Below, one piece after another: positions 52,717 to 63,465 of a DNA stretch of 64,000 nt. Numbering within the stretch: position 1 is the stretch's first letter; each line of letters starts with the position of its first letter. Source of the DNA: Capnocytophaga granulosa ATCC 51502 (GTDB taxonomy: Bacteria > Bacteroidota > Bacteroidia > Flavobacteriales > Flavobacteriaceae); contig NZ_KE150257.1 of assembly GCF_000411115.1 (NCBI RefSeq), forward strand, positions 62,001 to 126,000, given 5' to 3'. Made by a program: the position numbers and the translations under genes. Below the pieces are notes generated by a model, which had not been told where the DNA came from, did no database searches, and saw nothing but the letters and a program-made list of their open reading frames with translations.

Positions 52717-53007
52717 ATGAGTATATTGATAAAACCAATCCTTACAGAGAAAGCTACCAAGGATGCTGAGGACAAAAACCGCTATACTTTTTCAGTAGAT
52801 AAGAAGGCGAATAAGATTCAGATCAAAAAAGCAGTAGAGGCAGCCTATGGCGTTACTGTAGAGAAGGTACACACACTCAATTATGCCCCTAAGCGTTCGG
52901 TTCGTTACACCAAGAATGGCCTACAACTCAGCCAGACCAACGCAGTGAAGAAAGCGGTAGTGAGTGTAAAAGAAGGAGAAACAATCGATTTTTATAACAC
53001 AATTTAA
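52717..53007 (+). CDS. rplW: Ribosomal protein L23
   Basis: A 96-residue protein at the exit of the peptide tunnel where trigger factor and SRP dock. [31 protein letters not shown] is the L23 start. Tightly spaced on both sides. Confidence 0.96.
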   Translation: MSILIKPILTEKATKDAEDKNRYTFSVDKKANKIQIKKAVEAAYGVTVEKVHTLNYAPKRSVRYTKNGLQLSQTNAVKKAVVSVKEGETIDFYNTI

Positions 53008-53015
53008 AAGACTGT

Positions 53016-53840
53016 ATGTCAGTAAGAAAATTAAAACCCACGACTCCAGGTCAGCGTTTTAGAGTGGTGAATAATTACGATGCGATCACCACTGATAAGC
53101 CGGAAAAGAGCTTGCTCGTTCCGTTAAAAAAGACCGGGGGTAGAAACAATCAAGGGAAGATGACCATGCGCTACATAGGTGGTGGTCATAAGAAAAAGTA
53201 TCGTATTATCGATTTCAAAAGAAACAAGTTCGGTGTAGAAGCCACTGTAGTTTCTATTGAGTACGACCCAAACAGAACAGCCTTTATCGCCTTGGTAGAA
53301 TATACCGATGGAGAAAAGCGATACATCATCGCACCAGCAGGCTTGAAAGTAGGTCAGGTAATCGTATCAGGAGAGACAGCCGCTCCTGAAATCGGAAATG
53401 CGATGCCACTTTCTCAAATTCCGCTTGGAACCGTAATCAATAGCATCGAGCTTCGTCCTGGACAAGGAGCCAATATCGCTCGCTCAGCAGGTACTTTTGC
53501 TCAGCTTATGGCCAAAGAAGGTAAGTACGCCACTGTGAAAATGCCTTCAGGAGAGACACGCATGATCCTGCTCACATGTCTTGCTACTATTGGAGCAGTA
53601 TCTAACTCCGATCACCAGCTCGTCCTTTCAGGAAAAGCAGGTCGCTCACGCTGGCTCGGACGTCGTCCTCGTACTCGTGCCGTGGTAATGAACCCAGTAG
53701 ATCACCCCATGGGTGGTGGTGAAGGACGCGCTTCAGGAGGTCATCCACGCTCACGTAAAGGTATCCCTGCCAAAGGTTACAGAACTCGTTCTAAAACCAA
53801 GGCAAGTAATAAGTATATTGTAGAACGTAGAAAGAAATAA
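53016..53840 (+). CDS. rplB: Ribosomal protein L2
   Basis: A 274-residue protein near the peptidyl transferase centre. [12 protein letters not shown] at the start, and the [13 protein letters not shown] segment near the end carries the functionally important His. The length is normal. Confidence 0.97.
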   Translation: MSVRKLKPTTPGQRFRVVNNYDAITTDKPEKSLLVPLKKTGGRNNQGKMTMRYIGGGHKKKYRIIDFKRNKFGVEATVVSIEYDPNRTAFIALVEYTDGEKRYIIAPAGLKVGQVIVSGETAAPEIGNAMPLSQIPLGTVINSIELRPGQGANIARSAGTFAQLMAKEGKYATVKMPSGETRMILLTCLATIGAVSNSDHQLVLSGKAGRSRWLGRRPRTRAVVMNPVDHPMGGGEGRASGGHPRSRKGIPAKGYRTRSKTKASNKYIVERRKK

Positions 53841-53847
53841 GTAAGAT

Positions 53848-54127
53848 ATGGCTCGTTCATTAAAAAAAGGTCCTTATGTTCATTACGCCTTGGAGAAAAA
53901 AGGTTCTCCAAAATAAGGAAACAGGAAAGAAAACCGTGATCAAAACATGGTCAAGAGCATCTATGATTACTCCTGACTTCGTAGGAGAAACCATCGCAGT
54001 ACACAACGGAAAACAATTCGTTCCTGTATATGTAACCGAAAACATGGTAGGACACAAATTAGGAGAATTTGCCCCAACTCGTTCCTTCAGAGGACACGCA
54101 GGTGCAAAAAATAAAGGTAAAAAATAA
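53848..54127 (+). CDS. rpsS: Ribosomal protein S19, with an apparent frameshift
   Basis: The frame from ATG 53848 reads [18 protein letters not shown] and then goes wrong, ending after GSPK at a TAA. The frame just below continues correctly as [19 protein letters not shown] through to AGAKNKGKK. The break is in a run of six A (53896-53901); removing one A gives [15 protein letters not shown], the normal S19 sequence of flavobacteria (92 residues). S19 is essential, so an error in the sequence is more likely than a real null mutation. A translational +1 shift would also restore it. Confidence 0.9.
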
Positions 54128-54132
54128 AAGCT

Positions 54133-54540
54133 ATGGGAGTTCGTAAAAGAGAAAAAGCAATAGAGATTAAAGAAGCGAAACGAAATGTGGCTTTTGCAAA
54201 ATTGAATAACTGTCCTACATCACCCCGTAAAATGCGCCTTGTGGCTGACCTTGTACGCGGTGTAGCAGTAGAGAAAGCCTTGGCTATCTTGAAGTTCAAC
54301 CAAAAGGATGCAGCTTCATCTTTGCACAAGTTATTACTTTCAGCTATTGAAAACTGGAAATCAAAGAACGAAGGTGCTGATGTAGAAGCAGCCCAAGTAT
54401 TCGTTAAAGAAATCCGCGTAGATGGCGGTGCGATGCTCAAAAGACTTCGCCCAGCCCCTCAAGGAAGAGCACACAGAATTCGCAAACGTTCCAACCACGT
54501 AACCATCGTATTAGGAGCTAAAAATAACACTGAAAGCTAA
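54133..54540 (+). CDS. rplV: Ribosomal protein L22
   Basis: A 135-residue exit-tunnel protein. [18 protein letters not shown] and the hairpin loop [27 protein letters not shown] are typical; the loop, where macrolide-resistance insertions arise, looks normal. Confidence 0.96.
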   Translation: MGVRKREKAIEIKEAKRNVAFAKLNNCPTSPRKMRLVADLVRGVAVEKALAILKFNQKDAASSLHKLLLSAIENWKSKNEGADVEAAQVFVKEIRVDGGAMLKRLRPAPQGRAHRIRKRSNHVTIVLGAKNNTES

Positions 54541-54550
54541 GATAAAAAGT

Positions 54551-55285
54551 ATGGGACAAAAAACAAATCCAATAGGGAATCGCCTTGGAATTATCAGAGG
54601 ATGGGAATCCAACTGGTACGGAGGAAATGACTACGGAGACAAATTGGCTGAGGATGACAAAATCAGAAAATATGTGCATACTCGTTTGTCTAAAGCTAGT
54701 GTTTCTCGTGTAATTATTGAAAGAACTTTGAAACTTGTAACCGTTACTATCACTACCTCCCGACCTGGTAGCATTATCGGAAAGGGTGGCCAAGAGGTAG
54801 ACAAGCTCAAAGAAGAACTTAAAAAAATTACAGGCAAAGATATTCAAATTAATATCTTTGAGATTAAAAGACCAGAACTTGATGCGCCACTTGTAGCTGC
54901 CAGCATCGCACGCCAAATCGAGAATCGTATCTCTTACCGCCGTGCTATCAAAATGGCTATCGCCGCTACTATGCGTATGAATGCCGAAGGTATCAAAATC
55001 CAAATATCTGGCCGTCTCAACGGTGCCGAAATGGCGCGCAACGAGAGCTACAAGGAAGGACGTATTCCTCTCTCTACCTTCCGTGCCGATATTGACTATG
55101 CTACCGACGAGGCTCACACCACTTACGGACGTATGGGTATCAAGGTATGGATTATGAAAGGTGAAGTATATGGTAAAAGAGAGCTTTCTCCGCTGGTAGG
55201 AATGACCAAGAAAAACCTCAGTGGTGGTTCTTCCGCTTCCAAAGAAGGAAACTCCGATGCAAAACGTGCTCGCCGAAAAAAATAA
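54551..55285 (+). CDS. rpsC: Ribosomal protein S3
   Basis: A 244-residue protein at the mRNA entry channel. [22 protein letters not shown] at the start, KH domain with [18 protein letters not shown], and a Ser/Lys-rich tail. The length is normal for Bacteroidota. Confidence 0.97.
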   Translation: MGQKTNPIGNRLGIIRGWESNWYGGNDYGDKLAEDDKIRKYVHTRLSKASVSRVIIERTLKLVTVTITTSRPGSIIGKGGQEVDKLKEELKKITGKDIQINIFEIKRPELDAPLVAASIARQIENRISYRRAIKMAIAATMRMNAEGIKIQISGRLNGAEMARNESYKEGRIPLSTFRADIDYATDEAHTTYGRMGIKVWIMKGEVYGKRELSPLVGMTKKNLSGGSSASKEGNSDAKRARRKK

Positions 55286-55305
55286 TATTTTAAAATCAGT
55301 AAGCA

Positions 55306-55725
55306 ATGTTACAACCAAAAAGAACAAAATATCGTAAGGATCAGAAAGGACGCATGAAGGGGGTATCCCAAAGAGGGCATCAGCTTTCTAATGGTACATT
55401 CGGCATCAAGTCCCTAGAATCCGCTTTTATCACTGCTCGCCAGATTGAGTCAGCCCGTGTGGCCGCTACCCGTTATATGAAACGTGAAGGACAGCTTTGG
55501 ATCAAAATATTCCCAGATAAGCCTATTACCAAAAAGCCTTTGGAAGTACGTATGGGTAAGGGTAAAGGAGCTGTTGAGTACTGGGTGGCTGTGGTAAAGC
55601 CAGGACGTATCCTATTTGAAGTAGGTGGCGTACCTTTGGAAGTTGCCAAAGAAGCCCTTCGCCTTGCCGCTCAGAAGTTACCCGTAACTACTAAGTTCGT
55701 TGTAGCGAGAGATTATCAAGAGTAA
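55306..55725 (+). CDS. rplP: Ribosomal protein L16
   Basis: A 139-residue protein contacting A-site t[22 protein letters not shown] at the start, [25 protein letters not shown] in the middle. Confidence 0.97.
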   Translation: MLQPKRTKYRKDQKGRMKGVSQRGHQLSNGTFGIKSLESAFITARQIESARVAATRYMKREGQLWIKIFPDKPITKKPLEVRMGKGKGAVEYWVAVVKPGRILFEVGGVPLEVAKEALRLAAQKLPVTTKFVVARDYQE

Positions 55726-55736
55726 TTTTATTAACA

Positions 55737-55928
55737 ATGAAACAGTCAGAAGTTAAAGATTTATCAGTCGCTGAGCTTGAACAAAAGCTCACCGAACTTA
55801 AGAAAACCCATTCGGAATTAAAAATGGCGCATGCCATTTCTCCAATAGAAAATCCACTTACTATTCGCAGCCTCCGTCGCGATATTGCACGTGTAGCAAG
55901 TGAGTTAACCCGTAGAGAATTACAATAA
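55737..55928 (+). CDS. rpmC: Ribosomal protein L29
   Basis: A 63-residue helical protein at the tunnel exit. [22 protein letters not shown] is the typical start, followed by the second helix [15 protein letters not shown]. Confidence 0.95.
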   Translation: MKQSEVKDLSVAELEQKLTELKKTHSELKMAHAISPIENPLTIRSLRRDIARVASELTRRELQ

Positions 55929-55944
55929 TCATTGTGGCTTTAAT

Positions 55945-56202
55945 ATGGAAAAGAGAAATTTAAGAAAAGAAAGAATAGGGGTTGTTACCAGCAACAAAAT
56001 GGAAAAATCCATTGTGGTATCAGTCGTAAAACGTGTAAAACACCCTATGTACGGAAAATTCGTATTGCAAACTAAAAAGTTTGTAGCACACGATGAAAAA
56101 AATGACTGCAATATCGGAGACACCGTGCGCATTATGGAAACCCGCCCACTGAGCAAGACTAAGTGCTGGCGATTAGTAGAAATCATAGAAAGAGCGAAGT
56201 AA
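55945..56202 (+). CDS. rpsQ: Ribosomal protein S17
   Basis: An 85-residue OB-fold 30S protein. [21 protein letters not shown] and [21 protein letters not shown] are S17 signatures. The next start is 2 bases after its stop. Confidence 0.96.
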   Translation: MEKRNLRKERIGVVTSNKMEKSIVVSVVKRVKHPMYGKFVLQTKKFVAHDEKNDCNIGDTVRIMETRPLSKTKCWRLVEIIERAK

Positions 56203-56204
56203 TT

Positions 56205-56573
56205 ATGGTACAACAAGAATCAAGATTAAAAGTAGCCGATAACACAGGAGCCAAAGAAGTATTGACCATCCGTGTGCTTGGAGGAACCAAACGCCGTTAT
56301 GCCTCTGTAGGAGATAAAATCGTTGTGACTATCAAGGAAGCAACTCCTACCGGAAGTGTGAAAAAAGGACAGGTTTCTACCGCTGTAGTCGTGAGAACCA
56401 AAAAAGAAGTAAGACGCCAAGATGGTTCTTACATTCGTTTTGATGAAAATGCTTGCGTACTGCTTAACGCTGCTGGTGAAATGAGAGGTACCCGTGTCTT
56501 CGGTCCTGTAGCACGTGAACTCCGTGACAAGCAGTTTATGAAAATTGTGTCATTAGCACCTGAGGTGCTTTAA
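56205..56573 (+). CDS. rplN: Ribosomal protein L14
   Basis: A 122-residue protein. ATG at 56205 gives [20 protein letters not shown], the usual start; the upstream in-frame TTG at 56163 lies inside rps[32 protein letters not shown] near the end is typical. Confidence 0.97.
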   Translation: MVQQESRLKVADNTGAKEVLTIRVLGGTKRRYASVGDKIVVTIKEATPTGSVKKGQVSTAVVVRTKKEVRRQDGSYIRFDENACVLLNAAGEMRGTRVFGPVARELRDKQFMKIVSLAPEVL

Positions 56574-56581
56574 TCCATGCA

Positions 56582-56899
56582 ATGATGATAAAGCTAAAAA
56601 TAAAAACAGGCGATACTGTACAAGTAATCGCAGGCGACCACAAAGGGGAAAAGGGAAAAGTACTCAAAGTGGATCGTGAGAAAAACAGAGCTATCGTGGA
56701 AGGTGTGAACTTAGTATCAAAACATACCAAACCCAGCGCCCAAAATCCTCAAGGGGGCATCATCAAAAAAGAAGCTCCTATACACATCTCCAACCTTTCC
56801 CTCTTAGACCCTAAGAGCGGAGAGCCTACCCGTGTAGAGTATCAGGTGAAAGATGGCAAAAAAGTAAGAATTTCTAAAAAATCAAAACAAGTAGTGTAA
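56582..56899 (+). CDS. rplX: Ribosomal protein L24
   Basis: A 105-residue KOW-domain assembly-initiator protein: [25 protein letters not shown], then [21 protein letters not shown]. There are two adjacent ATGs (56582 and 56585); either could be used. Confidence 0.95.
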   Translation: MMIKLKIKTGDTVQVIAGDHKGEKGKVLKVDREKNRAIVEGVNLVSKHTKPSAQNPQGGIIKKEAPIHISNLSLLDPKSGEPTRVEYQVKDGKKVRISKKSKQVV

Positions 56900-56901
56900 T
56901 T

Positions 56902-57453
56902 ATGACATATATACCTCGACTCAAACAGGAATATAAGGAGCGCATAATTGCAGCTCTTAAAGAAGAATTTGGTTACAAGAATGTAATGCAAGTTCCTAAA
57001 CTTGAAAAAATCGTTGTAAGCCGTGGAGTAGGTTCTGCCGTTGCTGACAAAAAGCAAATAGAATACGCTGTAGATGAGCTTACCAAAATCACAGGTCAGA
57101 AAGCCGTAGCTACTACCTCCAAAAAGGACGTGGCTTCCTTTAAGCTCCGCCGTGGTATGTCCATCGGGGCTAAAGTAACCCTTCGCGGTGAGCGTATGTA
57201 TGAGTTCCTCGATAGGCTCATCACTATTGCACTACCTCGTGTGAGAGATTTCCAAGGAATCAAAGCAACAGGATTTGACGGACGTGGCAACTATAACCTA
57301 GGGGTTACCGAACAGATCATCTTCCCTGAGATTGATATTGACAAAATCAACAAAATCGCAGGTTTTGATATTACTTTCGTTACCTCTGCCGCAACCGATA
57401 AGGAAGCAAAATCATTATTAACCGAATTAGGATTACCATTTAAAAAGAACTGA
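56902..57453 (+). CDS. rplE: Ribosomal protein L5
   Basis: A 183-residue protein binding 5S r[22 protein letters not shown] at the start; [28 protein letters not shown] and [16 protein letters not shown] are typical. Confidence 0.97.
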   Translation: MTYIPRLKQEYKERIIAALKEEFGYKNVMQVPKLEKIVVSRGVGSAVADKKQIEYAVDELTKITGQKAVATTSKKDVASFKLRRGMSIGAKVTLRGERMYEFLDRLITIALPRVRDFQGIKATGFDGRGNYNLGVTEQIIFPEIDIDKINKIAGFDITFVTSAATDKEAKSLLTELGLPFKKN

Positions 57454-57454
57454 T

Positions 57455-57724
57455 ATGGCTAAAGAATCAATGAAAGCTCGTGAAGTGAAAAGAGCGAAGC
57501 TGGTAGCTAAGTATGCTGAAAAAAGAAAAGCGCTCAAAGAGGCTGGAGATTACGAAGCCCTACAGAAGCTGCCTAAAAATGCCTCTCCTGTACGCTTGCA
57601 CAACCGTTGCAAACTCACAGGACGTCCTAAAGGATACATGCGTACATTTGGTATCTCACGTGTCCTTTTCCGTGAAATGGCTAACAAAGGACTTATCCCA
57701 GGGGTAAAAAAAGCAAGTTGGTAA
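57455..57724 (+). CDS. rpsN: Ribosomal protein S14, zinc-independent form
   Basis: An 89-residue protein of the long form without the CxxC zinc ribbon; only one Cys is present ([15 protein letters not shown]). It starts one base after the rplE stop. Confidence 0.95.
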   Translation: MAKESMKAREVKRAKLVAKYAEKRKALKEAGDYEALQKLPKNASPVRLHNRCKLTGRPKGYMRTFGISRVLFREMANKGLIPGVKKASW

Positions 57725-57741
57725 TTTAAAAAAAGAAATTT

Positions 57742-58140
57742 ATGTACACAGACCCAATCGCTGACTACTTAACACGCATTCGTAATGCAAGCAACGCAGG
57801 GCACAGAGTAGTAGAAATTCCAGCTTCAAACCTTAAAAAAGAGATTACCAAAATCCTTTTTGATCAAGGCTATATTCTTAGCTACAAGTTTGAAGATAAT
57901 GATGTGCAAGGAACCATCAAAATAGCCCTCAAATACGATAAAGAAACCAAAGAACCTGTTATACGTAAAATCGTACGCGTAAGTACCCCAGGTCTTCGTA
58001 AGTATGTAGGTGCTGCTAAGCTCCCTCGTATCCTCAACGGACTCGGTATCACTATCGTTTCTACCTCCAAAGGAGTAATGACTGGTAAGCAAGCCCGCGC
58101 TCTTAATATAGGGGGAGAAGTAATTTGTAATGTTTACTAA
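57742..58140 (+). CDS. rpsH: Ribosomal protein S8
   Basis: A 132-residue protein of the 30S platform. TDPIADYLTRIRNASNAGH at the start and ISTSKGVMTGKQAR-type end (IVSTSKGVMTGKQARALNIGGEVICNVY). In E. coli S8 represses the spc operon. Confidence 0.96.
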   Translation: MYTDPIADYLTRIRNASNAGHRVVEIPASNLKKEITKILFDQGYILSYKFEDNDVQGTIKIALKYDKETKEPVIRKIVRVSTPGLRKYVGAAKLPRILNGLGITIVSTSKGVMTGKQARALNIGGEVICNVY

Positions 58141-58159
58141 TAATTAACGACTTAAAAAA

Positions 58160-58702
58160 ATGTCAAGAATAGGTAAAGCACCCATCAGTATTCCTCAAGG
58201 AGTAACGATTACTATCAAAGATAATATCATTACTGTAAAAGGAAAACTCGGCGAATTAACCCAAGTGGTTAAAGACGTTGCTGTAAAGCAAGAAGATGGA
58301 AAACTCATAGTGGAGAGCCTAAGTAATACAAAGCAAGGTAATGCCTTCCACGGGCTTTATCGCGCCCTACTACACAACATGGTAGTAGGTGTATCCGAAG
58401 GCTTTACCAAAGAGTTGGAACTTGTAGGGGTTGGTTATCGTGCCACTAACCAAGGTCAAAAACTTGATCTAGCGCTCGGTTTCTCTCACAATATCCTTAT
58501 GGAACTCCCTCAAGAAATTAAATTAGAGACTATCAATGAGAAAGGTAAGAACCCTATCATCAAACTTACCTCTCACGATAGACAATTACTCGGACAAGTA
58601 GCAGCTAAGATTCGTTCTTTCCGTAAGCCTGAACCTTACAAAGGAAAAGGTGTGAAATTCGTAGGAGAAGAACTCAGAAGAAAAGCAGGTAAATCAGCTT
58701 AA
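58160..58702 (+). CDS. rplF: Ribosomal protein L6
   Basis: A 180-residue protein near the factor-binding site. [20 protein letters not shown] at the start; the second domain ends [23 protein letters not shown]. Confidence 0.96.
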   Translation: MSRIGKAPISIPQGVTITIKDNIITVKGKLGELTQVVKDVAVKQEDGKLIVESLSNTKQGNAFHGLYRALLHNMVVGVSEGFTKELELVGVGYRATNQGQKLDLALGFSHNILMELPQEIKLETINEKGKNPIIKLTSHDRQLLGQVAAKIRSFRKPEPYKGKGVKFVGEELRRKAGKSA

Positions 58703-58713
58703 AACGTAACATA

Positions 58714-59067
58714 ATGGCATTATCAAAAATAGAAAGAAGACAACGTATCAAGTACAGAATCAAAAAGACCGTTTCTGGAACTGCTCAAAGACCCCGCTTG
58801 GTGGTCTTCAGAAGCAATAGCGAGATCTATGCACAGATTATAGATGATACCAAAGGTGTTACCCTAGTGGCTGCCTCTTCTCGCGATAAAGATCTAAAGG
58901 TTTCAGGTACCAAAACCGAAAGAGCTAAACAAGTAGGAGAAGCTATCGCTAAAAAAGCCTTAGCCGCAGGTATTGAAACTGTTTCTTTTGACAGAGGTGG
59001 TTATTTGTATCATGGACGTGTAAAATCTTTAGCCGAAGGTGCAAGAGAAGGCGGACTTAAATTCTAA
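58714..59067 (+). CDS. rplR: Ribosomal protein L18
   Basis: A 117-residue protein that binds 5S rRNA with L5 and L25. [18 protein letters not shown] and the final [26 protein letters not shown] are typical. Confidence 0.96.
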   Translation: MALSKIERRQRIKYRIKKTVSGTAQRPRLVVFRSNSEIYAQIIDDTKGVTLVAASSRDKDLKVSGTKTERAKQVGEAIAKKALAAGIETVSFDRGGYLYHGRVKSLAEGAREGGLKF

Positions 59068-59073
59068 GAAACT

Positions 59074-59598
59074 ATGTATCAGAACTATAAAAATGTAGAA
59101 TATGTAAAACCAAGCGGCTTAGAGCTAAAAGACCGCTTGGTAGGCGTACAACGTGTAACCAAGGTTACCAAAGGAGGACGCGCGTTCGGCTTCTCGGCTA
59201 TCGTAGTGGTAGGCGACGAAAATGGCGTGGTAGGACAAGGACTCGGAAAATCTAAAGAAGTCTCCGAAGCTATCGCCAAAGCAGTGGAAGATGCTAAGAA
59301 AAACTTAGTACGTATCCCTCTCAATGGAACTACCCTCCCTCACGAACAAAAAGGAAAATTCGGTGGTGCCCGTGTATATCTTCAACCAGCTGCCGAAGGT
59401 ACTGGAGTGATCGCAGGGGGTGCTGTACGTGCCGTATTGGAAGCCGTAGGGGTACATAACGTACTTTCTAAATCTCAAGGTTCTTCCAACCCGCACAACG
59501 TGGTAAAAGCAACTTTTGACGCCCTACTAAAGCTCAGAAGCGCTAAGACTATTGCCGAGCAACGTGGCATTTCCTTGGAAAAAATGTTTAAAGGTTAA
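59074..59598 (+). CDS. rpsE: Ribosomal protein S5
   Basis: A 174-residue decoding-accuracy protein. [29 protein letters not shown] contains the loop where spectinomycin-resistance mutations occur, unaltered as far as I can judge. Confidence 0.96.
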   Translation: MYQNYKNVEYVKPSGLELKDRLVGVQRVTKVTKGGRAFGFSAIVVVGDENGVVGQGLGKSKEVSEAIAKAVEDAKKNLVRIPLNGTTLPHEQKGKFGGARVYLQPAAEGTGVIAGGAVRAVLEAVGVHNVLSKSQGSSNPHNVVKATFDALLKLRSAKTIAEQRGISLEKMFKG

Positions 59599-59610
59599 TA
59601 TCAATCACTC

Positions 59611-59796
59611 ATGGCAAAGAAAATTATCGTAACACAGACACGTAGTAGTATAAAACGTGCGAAAACCCAAAAACTTACCCTAGTCTCTTTAGGCTTGGGT
59701 TCTATTGGGAAAGTAGCTATACACGAGGCTACCCCAAGCATCTTGGGAATGATTAATAAAGTAGAACACTTAGTTTCTGTACAAGAAGCTCAATAA
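59611..59796 (+). CDS. rpmD: Ribosomal protein L30
   Basis: A 61-residue protein. KIIVTQTRSSIKRAKTQKLTLVSLGLGSIGKV is the typical L30 sequence. It lies between rpsE and rplO as in most bacteria. Confidence 0.95.
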   Translation: MAKKIIVTQTRSSIKRAKTQKLTLVSLGLGSIGKVAIHEATPSILGMINKVEHLVSVQEAQ

Positions 59797-59813
59797 ACAA
59801 GGAGTATTTAATT

Positions 59814-60266
59814 ATGAATTTAAGTAATTTGAAACCTGCACAAGGTTCAGTACACAAAGATGGGAAGCGCGTAGGTAGAGGACAAGGTTCTGGTAAAGGT
59901 GGAACCTCCACTCGTGGACACAAAGGAGCTAAATCTCGCTCTGGTTTCTCTACTAAAATCGGTTTCGAAGGAGGACAAATGCCTCTTCAACGTCGCGTAC
60001 CAAAATTTGGTTTCAAAAACTTCAACCGTAAGGAATATACAGGTATTAACCTCGGAAAACTACAAGAACTTGTAGATAAGGGCGTGGTTACCGACACTGT
60101 TAATTTGGATATCCTCGTGGAAAACCGCTTGGCCAAAAAAACCGACTTGGTGAAAATCCTTGGAGGAGGTGAGTTGAAAACAAAACTTAAAATCTCTGTT
60201 CATAAATTCACAGCAAGCGCTAAAGAAGCTGTTGAAAAATTAGGAGGAGAGGCTATAACGCTCTAA
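59814..60266 (+). CDS. rplO: Ribosomal protein L15
   Basis: A 150-residue protein. MNLSNLKPAQGSVHKDGKRVGRGQGSGKGGTSTRGHKGAKSR at the start is the flexible L15 region that threads into 23S rRNA. Confidence 0.96.
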   Translation: MNLSNLKPAQGSVHKDGKRVGRGQGSGKGGTSTRGHKGAKSRSGFSTKIGFEGGQMPLQRRVPKFGFKNFNRKEYTGINLGKLQELVDKGVVTDTVNLDILVENRLAKKTDLVKILGGGELKTKLKISVHKFTASAKEAVEKLGGEAITL

Positions 60267-60279
60267 GAATTAATATTTT

Positions 60280-61608
60280 ATGAAGAAGTTTATAGAGACC
60301 TTAACGAATGTTTGGAAGATAGAGGAGTTGCGCAATCGCATCATTCTCACCTTGGGGATTTTGTTGGTGTACCGCTTTGGTGCCCACATAATCCTCCCAG
60401 GGATTGATGCTGAACAACTGAGCAAACTCACTCAGAGAACTTCGGAAGGAGGCTTGTTGGACATCCTTAATGCCTTTACAGGTGGTGCCTTTGCTAAGGC
60501 CTCTGTATTCGCCTTAGGGATTATGCCCTATATCTCCGCCTCTATCGTAGTGCAGCTTATGGGAATTGCGATTCCTTATCTGCAAAAACTACAACAGGAG
60601 GGCGAAAGCGGCCGTAGGCGTATCAACCAAATTACCCGTTGGCTTACCATAGCCATCTGTATCGTACAAGCTCCTGCTTACCTTTACTCTATCAGCGCCT
60701 TAGGGGTGCCTGATGAGGCGTTTATCCAAGGAAAAGGCTTAGGCTTTATCATTCCTTCGGTAATCATCTTGGTAACAGGGACTGTTTTTGCGATGTGGTT
60801 AGGTGAGAAAATCACCGATAAGGGTGTAGGTAATGGTATTTCCTTGCTCATCATGGTGGGGATTATCGCTCGTATGCCTCATGCTTTCTTTGGTGAGATG
60901 AACAGGGTACACAGCCCTATGTTGGTAATTGTGGAAATCCTCTTGTGGCTTTTGGTGATCTTAGGGTGTATCTTCCTCACTTTAGCGGTAAGACAAATCC
61001 CTGTACAGTATGCCCGACGTACCACAGGCGGACAGGTGGAAAAGAACATCTTCGGAGCAAGACAGTATATCCCTCTAAAGCTCAACTCAGCTGGGGTTAT
61101 GCCTATCATCTTTGCCCAAGCTATCATGTTCGTTCCTGCTGCCTTGGCGGGACTCTCTAAGTCCGAATGGGCACTAAGCATCCAGAATGCGTTCCGTTCG
61201 CCTTTTGAGTTTTGGTACAATGTGCTCTTTGGATTGCTCATCATCATCTTCACTTACTTCTATACTGCCATTACAGTACCAAGTAACAAGATGGCCGATG
61301 ACCTTAAGCGCAACGGCGGATTCATACCAGGGGTAAAACCAGGACAAGAGACCAGTGAGTACTTGGACAAAATCATGTCGCTCATTACCTTCCCAGGCTC
61401 TCTATTTCTAGTGGCTATTGCCGTACTTCCTGCCATAGTCAATAAGATACCTTTGTTGGAGATTGACCAACAATGGGCTTTGTTCTACGGAGGTACGTCC
61501 TTGCTCATCTTGGTAGGGGTAGCCATTGACACTATGCAACAGGTCAATTCATACCTACTCAATCGCCACTACGATGGCCTAATGAAAACAGGTAAAAAGA
61601 GAAGATAA
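60280..61608 (+). CDS. secY: Preprotein translocase subunit SecY
   Basis: A 442-residue channel of the general secretion pathway with ten membrane helices. [16 protein letters not shown] at helix 1, [12 protein letters not shown] after helix 2, [15 protein letters not shown], and the cytoplasmic loop ending in [11 protein letters not shown]. No adk or map gene follows, unlike in E. coli or Bacteroides; infA starts within the stop codon. Confidence 0.96.
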   Translation: MKKFIETLTNVWKIEELRNRIILTLGILLVYRFGAHIILPGIDAEQLSKLTQRTSEGGLLDILNAFTGGAFAKASVFALGIMPYISASIVVQLMGIAIPYLQKLQQEGESGRRRINQITRWLTIAICIVQAPAYLYSISALGVPDEAFIQGKGLGFIIPSVIILVTGTVFAMWLGEKITDKGVGNGISLLIMVGIIARMPHAFFGEMNRVHSPMLVIVEILLWLLVILGCIFLTLAVRQIPVQYARRTTGGQVEKNIFGARQYIPLKLNSAGVMPIIFAQAIMFVPAALAGLSKSEWALSIQNAFRSPFEFWYNVLFGLLIIIFTYFYTAITVPSNKMADDLKRNGGFIPGVKPGQETSEYLDKIMSLITFPGSLFLVAIAVLPAIVNKIPLLEIDQQWALFYGGTSLLILVGVAIDTMQQVNSYLLNRHYDGLMKTGKKRR

Positions 61609-61823
61609 TGGCAAAGCAAGCAGCGATAGAACAAGATGGAACAATCATAGAGTCCCTCTCTAATGCAATGTTCCGCGTGGAATTGGATAACGGTCATGTG
61701 GTTACCGCTCATATCTCAGGGAAAATGCGTATGCACTACATAAAGCTACTCCCAGGCGATAGAGTAAAGCTCGAAATGACACCCTATGACCTTACCAAAG
61801 CACGCATCACTTACCGATATTAA
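61608..61823 (+). CDS. infA: Translation initiation factor IF-1
   Basis: A 71-residue OB-fold protein: [33 protein letters not shown]. Its ATG overlaps the last base of secY. Confidence 0.97.
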   Translation: MAKQAAIEQDGTIIESLSNAMFRVELDNGHVVTAHISGKMRMHYIKLLPGDRVKLEMTPYDLTKARITYRY

Positions 61824-61854
61824 TAATAAAATTCGTTTTTAAAACAGACAACAG

Positions 61855-61971
61855 ATGAAAGTAAGAGCATCTATTAAGAAAAGAAGCCCCGAGTGCAAGA
61901 TTGTGCGTCGTAAAGGGGTATTGTACGTAATTAATAAAAAGAATCCGAGATTCAAACAAAGACAAGGATAA
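61855..61971 (+). CDS. rpmJ: Ribosomal protein L36
   Basis: A 38-residue protein found by direct reading: [20 protein letters not shown] at the start and [11 protein letters not shown] at the end. Only one of the four zinc-ligand positions (the Cys in PECK) is kept, as in other Bacteroidota. It lies between infA and rpsM. Confidence 0.95.
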   Translation: MKVRASIKKRSPECKIVRRKGVLYVINKKNPRFKQRQG

Positions 61972-61974
61972 ATT

Positions 61975-62349
61975 ATGGCACGAATAGCAGGTATTGACTT
62001 ACCAAAACACAAAAGAGGCGTCATAGGACTTACCTACATTTTTGGAATTGGTAGAAGTAGAGCTAAAGAAATTTTGAAAAAAGCTCAAGTAGATGAAGAC
62101 ATCAAAGTAAGCGATTGGAACGATGAGCAAATCACTCGTATCCGTGAGGCAGTTTCTTCTTACAAAATAGAAGGAGAACTACGCTCCGAAGTGCAGCTTA
62201 ACATTAAGCGACTTATGGATATTGGTTGCTACCGCGGTATCCGTCACCGTTCAGGGTTACCTTTGCGTGGTCAAAAAACGAAGAACAACTCTCGTACAAG
62301 AAAAGGAAAACGAAAAACTGTTGCTAACAAGAAGAAAGCAACTAAATAA
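61975..62349 (+). CDS. rpsM: Ribosomal protein S13
   Basis: A 124-residue protein of the 30S head. [33 protein letters not shown] at the start, [25 protein letters not shown] near the end. Confidence 0.97.
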   Translation: MARIAGIDLPKHKRGVIGLTYIFGIGRSRAKEILKKAQVDEDIKVSDWNDEQITRIREAVSSYKIEGELRSEVQLNIKRLMDIGCYRGIRHRSGLPLRGQKTKNNSRTRKGKRKTVANKKKATK

Positions 62350-62360
62350 TAAGTAGCGAT

Positions 62361-62753
62361 ATGGCAAAAACAAATACAAAAGTTACCAAAAAACGTAAAG
62401 TAGTTATAGAATCATCTGGAGAGGCTCATATCTCAGCTACTTTCAATAACATCATCATTTCCTTGACCAACAAAAAAGGAGACGTGATTTCTTGGTCTTC
62501 TGCAGGAAAGATGAAGTTCAGAGGTTCTAAAAAGAATACGCCTTATGCCGCTCAAGTAGCCGCTGAGGACGCTGCTAAAACAGCTTTTGACGCAGGTCTT
62601 AAGAAAGTACGCGTATTCGTAAAAGGCCCTGGAGTAGGACGTGAGTCTGCCATCCGTAGCATTCACAATGCAGGAATTGAAGTTACTGAAATCATCGATG
62701 TAACTCCACTTCCACACAATGGTTGTCGCCCTCCAAAACGTCGTAAAGTATAA
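62361..62753 (+). CDS. rpsK: Ribosomal protein S11
   Basis: A 130-residue platform protein. [46 protein letters not shown] and the end [13 protein letters not shown] are typical. Confidence 0.97.
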   Translation: MAKTNTKVTKKRKVVIESSGEAHISATFNNIIISLTNKKGDVISWSSAGKMKFRGSKKNTPYAAQVAAEDAAKTAFDAGLKKVRVFVKGPGVGRESAIRSIHNAGIEVTEIIDVTPLPHNGCRPPKRRKV

Positions 62754-62765
62754 CACTTAACCCCC

Positions 62766-62839
62766 AGAGAGAGGCACAGATTATCGAAGGATAAGCCTTA
62801 ATTCATAATCCTCTCTCCTTTTAATCAAAATAGTATAAA
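62766..62839 (+). promoter_or_regulatory. Structured leader before rpsD (possible S4 autoregulation site)
   Basis: GAGAGAG (62767-62773) pairs with CTCTCTC (62811-62817); inside it GATTAT pairs with ATAATC, and an apical AAGG/CCTT stem follows. The gap between rpsK and rpsD is 86 bases, long for this operon. S4 is a known translational repressor, and Bacteroidota leaders for S4 have been described; I cannot confirm a match to that motif. Confidence 0.5.
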
Positions 62840-63445
62840 ATGGCAAGATATACAGGCCCAAAAAGCAAAATCGCTCGTAAGTTTGGTGAAGCGATTTTCG
62901 GTGAAGATAAGTCTTTTGCTAAAAAGAACTATCCGCCAGGACAGCATGGAATCAACCGTAAAAGAGCAAAACGCTCTGAGTATGCAATCCAGCTACAAGA
63001 AAAACAAAAAGCAAAATATACCTATGGTATCTTGGAACGTCAGTTCCAAAATATGTACGAAAAAGCACGTCGTAGCAAAGGGGTAACAGGTGAGGTATTA
63101 CTCCAACTCTGTGAAGCTCGCTTGGACAATGTCGTATATCGCATGGGTATCGCACCTTCTCGTCGTGCTGCACGACAACTCGTTTCTCACCGTCATATTA
63201 CCGTCAATGGCGAAGTGGTAAATATTCCTTCTTACTCCCTAAAACCAGGTGATGTAGTAGGGGTACGCCACAAATCACAATCTCTTACTGTGATCGAAAA
63301 CGCCCTCGCAAGTAATAGCTCCGTGTACGAATGGATCACTTGGAACCCTGAAAAATTGGAAGGTACCTTCGTAGCACTCCCTCAGCGTATCCAAATACCT
63401 GAAAACATTAAAGAACAATTAATCGTAGAGTTGTACTCTAAATAA
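62840..63445 (+). CDS. rpsD: Ribosomal protein S4
   Basis: A 201-residue 30S assembly-initiator protein with an S4 RNA-binding domain. [21 protein letters not shown] at the start, [41 protein letters not shown] in the S4 domain. It lies in the usual place before rpoA. Confidence 0.97.
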   Translation: MARYTGPKSKIARKFGEAIFGEDKSFAKKNYPPGQHGINRKRAKRSEYAIQLQEKQKAKYTYGILERQFQNMYEKARRSKGVTGEVLLQLCEARLDNVVYRMGIAPSRRAARQLVSHRHITVNGEVVNIPSYSLKPGDVVGVRHKSQSLTVIENALASNSSVYEWITWNPEKLEGTFVALPQRIQIPENIKEQLIVELYSK

Positions 63446-63465
63446 TACTAGTCAGCAGTCAGATT

